Position numbers and translations under genes: made by a program
Source of the DNA: REEB95 sp035934235
Lineage (GTDB): Bacteria > Pseudomonadota > Alphaproteobacteria > ATCC43930 > CGMCC-115725
Reading direction: 5' to 3'
Assembly: GCA_035934235.1 (NCBI GenBank)
Contig: DASYYB010000006.1
Span: 11,111-75,110 of the forward strand
Length of the DNA stretch: 64,000 nt
The notes under the pieces: generated by a model
The model's database searches: none
Told to the model about the DNA's origin: nothing
The model's input: the letters and a program-made list of their open reading frames with translations, nothing else
Shown: positions 1-10,809 of the stretch, in pieces
Layout: every line of letters starts with the position of its first letter
Position numbering within the stretch: the first letter of the stretch is position 1

Positions 1-1500
1 CGGTTCTTTGCGAATGCACCTGTGGGCATCGCGCTGATGGACGGCGACGGCCGCATCGCCGAAGCCAACGATGCGTTGTGCTCGCTGGTCGGGCTCGAGC
101 CGGTCGGCGTCATCGGCCGGCCGCTGCTCGAATTCCTCCGGCCGGAAGACCAGGACGCCGCCTTCAGCCAGCTGCGCGCGGCGAGCGAGGGCCGCGTCGC
201 GCCGGGACCGGTCGAAGTCCGGCTCGTCTGCGCCGGCAACAAATCGGCGCAGATCTTCATCAGCCGCCTCGGCGACGACGCCGCGGACACCGCCGGCGGC
301 GGCTTCATTCTGCACTTCATCGATCAAACCGAGCAGAAGAGCCTGCAGGCGCAATTCGCGCAGTCGCAGAAGATGCAGGCGGTCGGCCAGCTCGCCGGCG
401 GCGTCGCGCACGACTTCAACAACCTGCTGACGGCGATGATCGGCTTCTGCGATCTGCTGCTCGTGCGCTTCCGGCCGAACGACACGACGTATAGCGACAT
501 CATGCAGATCAAGCAGAACGCCAACCGCGCCGCCAATCTCGTGCGCCAATTGCTCGCTTTCTCGCGTCAGCAGGCGCTGCAGCCGCGCGTGCTCGCGGTC
601 AAGTACGCGATGGCGGAGCTCTCGAACTTGCTGCGCCGGCTGATCGGCGAGAACATCGAGCTCAAGGTCGTGCACGACCCGAAGCTGTGGCTGGTCAAGG
701 TCGACCAGGGCCAACTCGAGCAGGTGATCATCAATCTTGCGGTCAACGCGCGCGACGCCATGCCTCAGGGGGGCACGCTGTCGATCCGCACCGCGAACGT
801 CGCCAGCGACAGTGAGACACGGCGCGGCCACGAGGTCATGCCGCGGGGCGATTACGTCCTCATCGAGGTGAGCGACACCGGCCACGGCATACCCAAGGAG
901 ATCCAGAATCGCATCTTCGAGCCTTTCTTCTCGACCAAGGAGCTCGGCTCGGGTACCGGCCTCGGTCTGTCGACGGTCTACGGCATCGTCAAGCAGACTG
1001 GCGGCTTCGTCTTCGTCGACAGCGATCTCGATCACGGCGCGACCTTCTCGATCTTCCTGCCGCGCCACGACGGCGTCGCCGTGCCGTCGCCACGGCCTGA
1101 GACGGCGGAGGCACGCGACTTGCACGGCGCCGGCACGGTGCTGCTCGTTGAAGATGAAGATCCCGTGAGGCTGTTTTCGGCGCGCGCGCTCGCCAATAGC
1201 GGCTACAAGGTGCTCGAAGCCAGAAGCGGCGAAGCCGCGCTCGAGATCATGGCGCGCGGCGAGAAGATCGATCTCCTCATCACTGACGTCGTGATGCCGA
1301 AGATGGACGGGCCGGGTCTGGTGGGGAGGCTGCGCCAACACCATCCGGACCTAAAGGTGATCTTCATCTCGGGCTACACCGAAGACTCGTTCCGCAAACG
1401 TCTCGGCGACGAACGCGAGATTCATTTCCTGCCGAAGCCGTTCTCGCTCAAACAACTCGCCGGCAAGGTCAAGGAAGTGCTCACCGAACCGGTGGCGTAG
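1..1500 (+). CDS. cckA: Hybrid sensor histidine kinase CckA, 5'-truncated by the window
   Basis: This is the C-terminal part of a hybrid histidine kinase; the frame is open from base 1, so the true start lies upstream. A PAS-like segment comes first, then the phosphoacceptor box (GGVAHDFNNLLTAM) near base 400. The ATP-binding motifs follow: an N box (NLAVNARDAM), a G1 box (DTGHGIP) and GSGTGLGLST. A receiver domain ends the protein, with its phospho-Asp in LLITDVVMPKMDG. The words MQAVGQLAGGVAHDFNNLL and IGFCDLLL are typical of CckA. In alphaproteobacteria this kinase feeds phosphate through ChpT to the cell-cycle regulator CtrA. The position next to recA agrees with that identity. The membrane-spanning N-terminus is not visible here. 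Confidence 0.9.
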   Translation, partial: RFFANAPVGIALMDGDGRIAEANDALCSLVGLEPVGVIGRPLLEFLRPEDQDAAFSQLRAASEGRVAPGPVEVRLVCAGNKSAQIFISRLGDDAADTAGGGFILHFIDQTEQKSLQAQFAQSQKMQAVGQLAGGVAHDFNNLLTAMIGFCDLLLVRFRPNDTTYSDIMQIKQNANRAANLVRQLLAFSRQQALQPRVLAVKYAMAELSNLLRRLIGENIELKVVHDPKLWLVKVDQGQLEQVIINLAVNARDAMPQGGTLSIRTANVASDSETRRGHEVMPRGDYVLIEVSDTGHGIPKEIQNRIFEPFFSTKELGSGTGLGLSTVYGIVKQTGGFVFVDSDLDHGATFSIFLPRHDGVAVPSPRPETAEARDLHGAGTVLLVEDEDPVRLFSARALANSGYKVLEARSGEAALEIMARGEKIDLLITDVVMPKMDGPGLVGRLRQHHPDLKVIFISGYTEDSFRKRLGDEREIHFLPKPFSLKQLAGKVKEVLTEPVA

Positions 1501-1567
1501 TCCTGCGGCCGGCGCCCGTTTGCGAAATCTCTTTGAATGAGAACGGCTTACTAGGATTTTTCGGTGA

Positions 1568-1582
1568 GAACGAAGAAAGAAC
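1568..1582 (+). promoter_or_regulatory. LexA (SOS) box upstream of recA
   Basis: GAAC, seven bases, then GAAC is an exact match to the alphaproteobacterial LexA site (read as GTTC-N7-GTTC on the other strand). It lies about 90 bp before the recA start and abuts a candidate promoter. Bound LexA would block recA until DNA damage. A third GAAC at 1593-1596 is followed after seven bases by GTAC and may be a degenerate second site. Confidence 0.85.
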
Positions 1583-1610
1583 TTGTGTCTAGGAACAAAT
1601 CATGTACGGT
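1583..1610 (+). promoter_or_regulatory. Candidate recA promoter
   Basis: TTGTGT (1583-1588), a 16-base spacer, then TACGGT (1605-1610) is a weak sigma-70-like pair. It sits immediately downstream of the LexA box, the arrangement expected for SOS repression. The -10 match is poor, so the assignment rests mainly on its position. Confidence 0.4.
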
Positions 1611-1671
1611 GTGGCACCTATCGGATCGGATTGATGGCCGGCAAGGCTTGGCCTAGGAAGAGGAGCGGGGG

Positions 1672-2772
1672 ATGTCGCAGCAACAGCCACAGCATTTGCG
1701 CCTTTTGAAAGACGACAACAAGGAAACCAAAGACGCCGATCGGCAGAAGGCGCTCGAAGCGGCGCTCGGCCAGATCGAGCGCGCGTTCGGCAAAGGCTCG
1801 ATCATGAAGCTCGGCGCCCATGTCGCGGCGCAGGGCGAGACCGAGGTGGTTTCGACCGGCTCCCTGGGCCTCGATATCGCGCTCGGCATCGGCGGCTTGC
1901 CGCGCGGCCGCGTCGTCGAAATCTATGGACCCGAAAGTTCGGGCAAGACCACGCTCGCGCTCCAGGTTATCGCCGAGGCGCAAAAGGCCGGCGGCGCCTG
2001 CGCCTTCATCGATGCCGAGCATGCGCTCGATCCCGCTTACGCCAAGAAGCTCGGCGTCAACACCGACGATCTGCTGATCTCGCAGCCCGACGCCGGCGAG
2101 CAGGCGCTCGAGATCGCCGACACACTGGTGCGCTCCGGCGCGCTCGACGTGCTGGTGGTGGATTCGGTTGCGGCGTTGGTGCCGCGCGCCGAGCTTGAAG
2201 GCGAGATGGGCGAAAGCCACATGGGCCTGCACGCCCGGCTGATGAGCCAGGCGCTCCGGAAGCTCACTGGCTCGATTTCGAAGTCGCGCTGCATGGTGAT
2301 CTTCATCAATCAGATTCGCATGAAGATCGGCGTCATGTTTGGCAATCCTGAAACCACCACCGGCGGCAACGCGCTCAAATTCTACGCCTCGGTGCGGCTC
2401 GACATCCGCCGCATCGGCCAGATCAAGGAGCACGAGCAGGTCATCGGCAACCAGACGCGCGTCAAGGTGGTGAAGAACAAGATGGCGCCACCGTTCAAGG
2501 TGGTCGAGTTCGACATCATGTACGGCGAAGGCGTGTCGAAACGCGGCGAGCTCATCGACCTCGGCATGCAGGCCGGCGTCGTCGAAAAATCTGGCTCGTG
2601 GTACTCCTACGACGGCGAGCGCATCGGCCAGGGCCGCGAGAACGCCAAGCAGTATCTCAAGGACCACCCCGAGATCGCTGGCAAGATCGAGACCGCAATC
2701 CGCGCCAACGCCGGCCTGGTTGCCGACGCGATGCTGGTGGCGAGCGCCGAAGGCGGCGCGGCCGACGAATAG
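1672..2772 (+). CDS. recA: Recombinase RecA
   Basis: RecA forms filaments on single-stranded DNA, catalyses strand exchange and triggers LexA self-cleavage. The 366-residue product is normal for the family apart from a slightly long N-terminal tail. The Walker A loop GPESSGKTT lies at residues 86-94, with DVLVVDSVAALVP (Walker B) and the MRKLTGSISKS-type and TTGGNALKFYAS DNA-binding regions following. The start is supported by AGGAGCGGGGG just before the ATG. An SOS box lies upstream and a GC-rich terminator-like hairpin downstream, so it is probably transcribed alone. Confidence 0.98.
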   Translation: MSQQQPQHLRLLKDDNKETKDADRQKALEAALGQIERAFGKGSIMKLGAHVAAQGETEVVSTGSLGLDIALGIGGLPRGRVVEIYGPESSGKTTLALQVIAEAQKAGGACAFIDAEHALDPAYAKKLGVNTDDLLISQPDAGEQALEIADTLVRSGALDVLVVDSVAALVPRAELEGEMGESHMGLHARLMSQALRKLTGSISKSRCMVIFINQIRMKIGVMFGNPETTTGGNALKFYASVRLDIRRIGQIKEHEQVIGNQTRVKVVKNKMAPPFKVVEFDIMYGEGVSKRGELIDLGMQAGVVEKSGSWYSYDGERIGQGRENAKQYLKDHPEIAGKIETAIRANAGLVADAMLVASAEGGAADE

Positions 2773-2826
2773 GCCGCCACAAAAAGCTTCAACAAGGTTT
2801 TGGACGCCCCCCGAAGCGTCCTCTTG

Positions 2827-2860
2827 CCGGCGCCGCGCCCCCAACGCGGCGCCGGTTTCC
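2827..2860 (+). terminator. Rho-independent terminator after recA
   Basis: An 11-bp perfect stem (CCGGCGCCGCG at 2827-2837 with CGCGGCGCCGG at 2845-2855) closes a 7-base loop and is followed by TTTCCCTTT. The T-run is interrupted, but the stem is very strong and lies 55 bases after the recA stop. Confidence 0.7.
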
Positions 2861-2897
2861 CTTTGGCGCTGCCGCCTTCATCTGGCATGGTGCGGCC

Positions 2898-3170
2898 ATG
2901 CCAAAAAGGCGCCGAAAATCCGGTCCGGTCATATTGCCGGCGGAACCTGAGCCGCCGGCGCCTGTCCGTAAGGCGCCCAAGCCAACGGGTCCGTGGTGGA
3001 AGGATCCGCTCAAGCTTTCGGCGCTGGCGATGGTGATCCTGGTCGTGATCGAACTCGCCGCCGGCTCGCATCTGCCGCCCAAAATCGTCTCCTATCTCGA
3101 TCCACTCATTCTTTTCCTCGGCGTGCTGAGCATCGTGCTCTCGATCATCCGCCGTTGGGAAAACCGCTAA
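2898..3170 (+). CDS. Small two-helix membrane protein, unknown function
   Basis: This 90-residue product is not recognised. It opens with a basic stretch (MPKRRRKSG) and a Pro-rich linker, followed by WWKDPLKLS. A hydrophobic helix (LSALAMVILVVIELAAGS) and a second one near the C-terminus (LDPLILFLGVLSIVLSII) follow, ending in a basic tail. The open frame extends upstream into recA, but this ATG lies after the recA terminator and gives a sensible membrane protein. It occupies the gap between recA and alaS on the same strand. No clear ribosome site is visible. Confidence 0.55.
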   Translation: MPKRRRKSGPVILPAEPEPPAPVRKAPKPTGPWWKDPLKLSALAMVILVVIELAAGSHLPPKIVSYLDPLILFLGVLSIVLSIIRRWENR

Positions 3171-3291
3171 GGTCGTTGCCGGTCGCCAACTAGACAGCAC
3201 GACGCGCCTTGGGCTTAATGCGACCAGCCGCGCCGGGGTGGATTCGCGCGGCCCACTTGGTTCCGGTCGGGGGAAGGACCAGATTAGCGGC

Positions 3292-5963
<2,672 letters not shown>

Positions 5964-5967
<4 letters not shown>

Positions 5968-6701
5968 GGCCGTTTCTCCGGCAGGAACAACACATCGCCC
6001 TGACATGGTGCGTCGAGCGCCGCACCGCCGGGGTGGCCCGCATAGGCGCCGTAACCAAGCTCGGTCAGCATTCGCCACAGAGCCGCGACGCTGCCGCCGG
6101 CGCGCTTCAAATGCTCTTCGTTGAGTTCGATCAATAGCGACGGCTTGAAGCGGGCGAGCGCGGCTTGGCCGCCTTCGACCATCGCCTGTTCCCAGCCTTC
6201 GATGTCGGCCTTGATGAAATCGAGCCGTGTCAGGTCGAGCGTCGTGGCAAGCGCGTCGAGCGTCGTCACGTCGACGGTCTCGGTTTCGGCGTCGCCGCGG
6301 CGCGTGTGCGGCCCGAGATGCGCCAAGCCGAAGCCGTAACTGCCCGAGGCTTTCACCGGAATGGTCAGCGTCGCTCTGGCCGGCGTCGCGCCCAACGCCA
6401 GCGGCAGGATTTCGACGTTACGCAGACGGTTGAAGCGGATCGCGGTGCGTAGAATGCGTCGCGCGTAGCTTTGGGGTTCGATCGCATAGATCTGACCGCG
6501 CCGCGCCAGGTGCGCGAATAGCTTCGTATATTGTCCGGCATGCGCGCCGACGTCGAACACCACCGCATCTTCGGGAATTAGCGGCGCCAGCAGAGGCCGC
6601 ATTTCGCGATGATGCTGCTTGCAGACTGCCTTGAAGAGATGCGCGCACAGTCCGGCGGTGATCCGGCCGCGATAGGGCGCAACGGTCGGCCCGCCGGCCA
6701 T
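5964..6701 (-). CDS. FkbM-family SAM-dependent methyltransferase
   Basis: This 245-residue protein has the FkbM-family pattern. A SAM-binding motif I (VVFDVGAHAGQYTKLFA) is followed by an acidic strand end (IYAIEP), a DFIKADIEGWE motif and LLIELNEEH. Family members O-methylate sugars or polyketide-like substrates; the substrate here cannot be inferred. It converges on alaS and the two stop codons overlap by four bases, so no terminator separates them. It lies directly downstream of icd on the same strand, with a 2-base gap. Confidence 0.8.
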
Positions 6702-6703
6702 GC

Positions 6704-7918
6704 TCAGACCATCTTCTGCTTCAGCCGCGCGTCGAGCCGGTCGAGGAACGGAATGGTATTGAGGAACGGCGTCGTCGGGCTGATCAGAATGGCGAGATCC
6801 TTGGTCATCTCGCCGGCCTCAACCGCTTCGATGCACACTTTCTCGAGCGTCTCGGCGAAGCGCACCACGTCGGGCGTCTGGTCGAACGTGCCGCGATACC
6901 ACAGGCCGCGCGTCCAGGCGAAGATCGAGGCGATCGGATTGGTCGATGTCTCCTTGCCCTGCTGATGCAGGCGGAAGTGACGCGTCACCGTGCCGTGCGC
7001 GGCCTCGGCCTCGACGGTCTTGCCATCCGGCGTCATCAGCACCGAAGTCATCAACCCGAGCGAGCCGTAACCTTGCGCCACGACGTCGGACTGCACGTCG
7101 CCGTCGTAGTTCTTGCACGCCCAGATGAAATTGCCGTTCCATTTGAGTGCCGACGCGACCATGTCGTCGATCAAGCGATGCTCGTAGGTGATCTTCTTCG
7201 CCTTGAAAGCCGCGGCGAATTCCTTGTCGAATATCTGATCGAACAGGTCCTTGAAGCGCCCGTCATAGACCTTGAGGATCGTGTTCTTGGTCGAGAGATA
7301 GACCGGCCAGCCGCGCTGTAGCCCGTAATTGAAACAGGCGCGGGCGAAGCCGCGGATCGACTCATCGAGATTGTACATGCCGAGCGCGACGCCGCTTTCG
7401 GGAAACTCGAAGACGTCATAGGTCGTCGGCTTGCCGCCGTCCTTTGGCGTGAACGTCATCGTCAGGTTGCCGGGGCCCGGCACCTTGAAATCCGTGGCGC
7501 GATACTGGTCGCCGTAGGCGTGGCGGCCGATGACGATCGGCGCCGTCCAGCCCGGCACCAACCGCGGGATGTTCTTGATGACGATCGGCTCGCGGAAGAT
7601 GGTGCCGCCGAGGATGTTGCGGATCGTGCCGTTGGGCGAGCGGTACATCTTCTTGAGGTTGAATTCCTTCACGCGCGCCTCGTCGGGCGTGATCGTCGCG
7701 CATTTGACGGCGACGCCGTATTTTCGGGTCGCGTTGGCGGAATCGACCGTGACCTGGTCGTCGGTGCGGTCGCGCGCCTCCATGCCCAGGTCGAAGTATT
7801 TCAGTTCGATGTCGAGGTAGGGCAGGATCAGCTTGTCTTTGATGAACTTCCAAATGATGCGCGTCATCTCGTCGCCGTCCATTTCGACGACGGGGTTCGC
7901 GACCTTGATCTTTTTCAT
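6704..7918 (-). CDS. icd: NADP-dependent isocitrate dehydrogenase
   Basis: The enzyme decarboxylates isocitrate to 2-oxoglutarate in the TCA cycle. It is the monomer-fold/eukaryotic-type IDH of about 404 residues common in alphaproteobacteria. MKKIKVANPVVEMDGDEMTR is the conserved start, and the internal segments NGTIRNILGGT, KNYDGDVQSD, GSLGLMTS and EAAHGTVTRH are family hallmarks. I chose the ATG at 7918 because AGAAGG precedes it; the longer upstream frame adds about 40 Arg/Ala-rich residues that look non-coding. Confidence 0.96.
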   Translation of the reverse strand: MKKIKVANPVVEMDGDEMTRIIWKFIKDKLILPYLDIELKYFDLGMEARDRTDDQVTVDSANATRKYGVAVKCATITPDEARVKEFNLKKMYRSPNGTIRNILGGTIFREPIVIKNIPRLVPGWTAPIVIGRHAYGDQYRATDFKVPGPGNLTMTFTPKDGGKPTTYDVFEFPESGVALGMYNLDESIRGFARACFNYGLQRGWPVYLSTKNTILKVYDGRFKDLFDQIFDKEFAAAFKAKKITYEHRLIDDMVASALKWNGNFIWACKNYDGDVQSDVVAQGYGSLGLMTSVLMTPDGKTVEAEAAHGTVTRHFRLHQQGKETSTNPIASIFAWTRGLWYRGTFDQTPDVVRFAETLEKVCIEAVEAGEMTKDLAILISPTTPFLNTIPFLDRLDARLKQKMV

Positions 7919-8059
7919 GCGTGGCGGGCCTTCTTTTGCGCGGACCGACGGAACGCGGTGCGGTGCTGGGCGGCCGCGGGCAGGCGCCCGTGCGGCGGCC
8001 GGGACAATAACCACGCGCCGGAAGCCGCGCAAGCGGCCCCGACGCAACGCTGGCGCGCG

Positions 8060-8644
8060 TCAGACCAGGCCGCTTTTAGCCGTCGCCTGCGGCTCCGGCG
8101 CCTTCAAAACCGCGTCCGGCAGATCGTCGACACGCGGCAGCACCTGATAAAGGGAGCGCGTATTACGCGAGGCAAAGCCGGAATCGATCACGTGCTCGAA
8201 CAGCCGCAACAGCGGCACCCAATATTCCTGGATATCGATCAAGAAGATCGGCTTGTCGTGCAACCCGAGCTGCCGCCATGTGATGCATTCGAGCGCTTCT
8301 TCCAGCGTGCCGAAGCCGCCGGGCAGGATCGCGAAGGCGTCTGACATCTCGAACATGGCCTGCTTGCGCTCGTGCATGTTTCCGACCACGAGCAACTGCG
8401 TTAGGCCGGTATGGCCGACCTCGCGCTCATGCAGGTGGCCGGGAATGATGCCGATCACCTCGCCGCCATAGGCCAACGCGGCGTCCGCCATCAGGCCCAT
8501 GAGCCCAACGCGCCCGCCGCCATAGACCAGACCGATACCGTTCTCCGCCAAGACGCTGCCCATGCGGATCGCTGCCGCGCGGTAGGACTCGTCGACGTTC
8601 CCCGACGCGCCGCAATAGACGCAGATACGCTTGATCAAAGCCAT
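8060..8644 (-). CDS. LOG-family (TIGR00730) nucleotide phosphoribohydrolase
   Basis: This 194-residue protein belongs to the lysine-decarboxylase-like / LOG family. Well-studied members hydrolyse cytokinin riboside or other nucleoside 5'-monophosphates to base and ribose phosphate. The nucleotide-binding segments are clear: VYGGGRVGLMG near residue 40 and the signature LPGGFGTLEEALE near residue 107. The start is the ATG of MALIKRICVYCGAS. It may share a transcript with icd, although 141 bases separate the two. The physiological substrate is unknown. Confidence 0.88.
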   Translation of the reverse strand: MALIKRICVYCGASGNVDESYRAAAIRMGSVLAENGIGLVYGGGRVGLMGLMADAALAYGGEVIGIIPGHLHEREVGHTGLTQLLVVGNMHERKQAMFEMSDAFAILPGGFGTLEEALECITWRQLGLHDKPIFLIDIQEYWVPLLRLFEHVIDSGFASRNTRSLYQVLPRVDDLPDAVLKAPEPQATAKSGLV

Positions 8645-8884
8645 GCTTCGTTACCCTTCGAGCTGCATCGCAGCATGCCCGTAAGCGGCGGCCAGGGTCG
8701 AGCGCTCAATGTGCGGCATTCTGGCGTCGGCGAATTTGACACGTGCGCCCAAGCCGACGCGCCCGTTGTCGTCTGTGCCGCCGAATTCCACGACGGCCGG
8801 CAATCGGCACGGCGTTTGCGATGGGGATGGCAAAACGATCGAAAAGCCCCATTAACCACGCCGCCAAGAAGAGCGAAGGACGAA

Positions 8885-9265
8885 ATGAAGCCCTTGATGG
8901 TGACTGCGCTGGCCACGACCGGCGCGCTGACTGCGACTGCAGCGGCGGCCTTGCCGCTCGGTGGTCCGGCACTCGGCGGCAGCGCCGGCTTGGCGCTGAC
9001 CGGCGCCGGCATGGTTGCCTTTGGCCTGATGATCCGTCGCCAGCGGCGTGCCGCTGCGGCGGCCGAACGTCCGGCGACGCCGGTCGCGCCGCCCGCGCTG
9101 GCGCCGATCCCGCGCTTTTTTCCGGAAGGTGGCCCGCACGGGCGTGTCGTGCCGTTCGGACGCAAAGGCGAGACGTTCTCCGAAGTCCGGCAGACGCGCG
9201 ATCTGCTGCGCCGCGCCGAGCGGGTTTGCGCCGCGACGCGCGCGCGCGTCGACGAAATCCGCTGA
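8885..9265 (+). CDS. Hypothetical protein with N-terminal hydrophobic segments
   Basis: This 126-residue product is not recognised. It starts with a long hydrophobic, Ala/Gly-rich stretch (MKPLMVTALATTGALTATA onward) that could be a signal anchor plus a second helix ending at FGLMIRRQRRA. A charged, Pro-rich cytoplasmic tail follows. AAGGACGAA before the ATG supports this start within a longer open frame. It is flanked by genes on the other strand, so it is monocistronic. Confidence 0.55.
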   Translation: MKPLMVTALATTGALTATAAAALPLGGPALGGSAGLALTGAGMVAFGLMIRRQRRAAAAAERPATPVAPPALAPIPRFFPEGGPHGRVVPFGRKGETFSEVRQTRDLLRRAERVCAATRARVDEIR

Positions 9266-9281
9266 AGCGCGACATACACCG

Positions 9282-9629
9282 TCACAGCACCGGGCCGATA
9301 AAGGCCGGACGGCCTTCGCGGTCCTCGATCTCGATCACCCAGACGTCGGGATCGCGCTGCACCTGGCGCGCGATATAGGCGTCGGCGGTCGGTTCGTCGA
9401 CCGGCGCCTCGCCGGTGGCGCGCAGCCAGGCGAGTTCACCCTTCTGGCTGCGGGTCTGCGTCAGCACCGTGCAGCCGAGATCGGCGCGGTTAAGCTTGAC
9501 CAGGATCGTGCCGGCGTCGTCGTCGCCGCGCCGCGCGACGGTGATCGGCACCGCGCGTTGGGCGCACAACCGCACCGCCGCTTGCACCACGAGCTTGGTC
9601 TTGAGCCGCGCTTCCAATGCGCGGCTCAC
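9282..9629 (-). CDS. DUF1491 family protein
   Basis: The 115-residue product matches the alphaproteobacterial DUF1491 pattern: an N-terminal RLKTKLVVQAAVRLC segment, a RRGDDDAGTILVKLNR core, and a C-terminal DPDVWVIEIEDREGRP. The function of this family is not established; it is cytoplasmic and soluble by composition. Its start overlaps the stop of the upstream VOC gene by four bases, so the two are translationally coupled. Confidence 0.8.
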   Translation of the reverse strand: MSRALEARLKTKLVVQAAVRLCAQRAVPITVARRGDDDAGTILVKLNRADLGCTVLTQTRSQKGELAWLRATGEAPVDEPTADAYIARQVQRDPDVWVIEIEDREGRPAFIGPVL

Positions 9630-10012
9630 GCGCTCTTCGGAAAATTGAGCTCGATCATCACGCCGTTGGGGTCGGGCAGGAAAATCTGCTGCACGCCGGC
9701 GCCGGGCGGATCGCGCTCCTCGAATTTGACGCCGCGGGCGGCGATGTGCGCGCGCATGGCGGCGAAATCTCGGCCGACGAAGGCGACGTGATCGAAATTG
9801 TCGGTATGGGTGCCGTCGGGGCCGGCGCCGATGGCACCGCTATCGGGCACCAGATGCACCACCGGCTGGTCGCCGCAATAGAGCCAGTATCCCGGAAAGG
9901 TAAGGGGCGGACGCCAGCCGGCGCGGAAGCCAAGCACGCTTTCATAGAAATTCTTGGTGCCTTCCATGTCCCGGGTGCGCACGGTGACGTGGTTGAGCTG
10001 CGTCAACGGCAT
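9626..10012 (-). CDS. VOC-superfamily (glyoxalase/bleomycin-resistance fold) protein
   Basis: The 128-residue protein carries the paired beta-alpha-beta-beta-beta modules of the vicinal oxygen chelate superfamily. Candidate metal ligands are a His in LNHVTVRTRD near the N-terminus, His in FDHVAFVGRD, and Glu in MIELNFP at the end. The YESVLGFRAGWRPPL segment is typical. CAGGAG six to seven bases before the ATG at 10012 makes this start better than an in-frame one seven codons upstream. Whether it is a lyase, dioxygenase or resistance protein cannot be told. Confidence 0.8.
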   Translation of the reverse strand: MPLTQLNHVTVRTRDMEGTKNFYESVLGFRAGWRPPLTFPGYWLYCGDQPVVHLVPDSGAIGAGPDGTHTDNFDHVAFVGRDFAAMRAHIAARGVKFEERDPPGAGVQQIFLPDPNGVMIELNFPKSA

Positions 10013-10059
10013 GAATGTCTCCTGTTGCGCCAATTTTAGCGCAACATCGGACCGGCGCG

Positions 10060-10737
10060 CTATTGCGCCGCCGCGACGCGCGTCTTCACCTGATCGGCGA
10101 TTTTACCGGCGGTATCCTTGGCGTTGCGATCGAGATCCTTGCCCGCCATCACGAAACGCGCCGCCGCAACATACGGATTGAGCGTCACCACGGCGCCGGG
10201 CAGACGCCCACTTTGCGCGTTGGTATCGACGGTGTAGAGCGGCTGCGGCGCGCCGGCGCCGAGCTGGTCGATCGTCGAAGCCACTTGCAGGTCGGTCGCG
10301 CCGGCGCCGAACCCGAGCGCGGCCCGGCGCAGGCGATTGCCGGCGTCAACCTGGAGGAAGACGCCGCGCACGAGCCAACCCGTTGCCGGCAGCGGCGCAC
10401 CCGGCGCCAGGCGTTCGGCGGCGATGCCGGCCTTGTGCAGATCGTCGACGATCGAATTCGCCATCAGATCGACCAGATCGCGCGCCTGTTGTTCCGGCGT
10501 GCGCGCGATGCCGAGCGGGCCTGAGCCGATGATGCCCGGACGCACGCGATTGATCAGGCTGCCGGGGCCGGATTGCTGGACGGCGCTCGCATCAAGGTCG
10601 AAATCGGTGACATAGACCATTGTCGGTGCGCCTACCGATGCGGCCAGCGCGTTCGTGTCGGTGACCTTGGCGCCGCCGCACGCCGCGAGCAGCGTCACGC
10701 CGGCGGCGGCGAACAAAATGCTGAGACGACGCGGCAT
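10060..10737 (-). CDS. Putative lipoprotein, DUF4410-like
   Basis: The 225-residue product begins with a lipoprotein signal peptide: MPRRLSILFAAAGVTLLAAC, with a lipobox ending in the acceptor Cys at residue 20. The mature part contains a region like DUF4410 (YVTDFDLD, LVDLMANSIVDDLHKAGIAAE, GWLVRGVFLQVDAGNRLRRAALGFGAGATDLQV), a family of unknown function predicted to be periplasmic or outer-membrane attached. It stands alone between oppositely organised genes. Confidence 0.72.
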   Translation of the reverse strand: MPRRLSILFAAAGVTLLAACGGAKVTDTNALAASVGAPTMVYVTDFDLDASAVQQSGPGSLINRVRPGIIGSGPLGIARTPEQQARDLVDLMANSIVDDLHKAGIAAERLAPGAPLPATGWLVRGVFLQVDAGNRLRRAALGFGAGATDLQVASTIDQLGAGAPQPLYTVDTNAQSGRLPGAVVTLNPYVAAARFVMAGKDLDRNAKDTAGKIADQVKTRVAAAQ

Positions 10738-10809
10738 GTCTCGCCCCTCGCGAATGGCAATGCGACGATTAAAGCAAGGCCGCTGCGAGGCGTCTACGGC
10801 CAGCGCCGT

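Noticed and set aside
1618..2844. 408-codon frame antisense to recA
   Set aside because: Fully opposite recA; no protein-like features.
3171..3291. T-box riboswitch upstream of alaS
   Set aside because: No T-box sequence or specifier stem is visible, and T-boxes are rare in proteobacteria.
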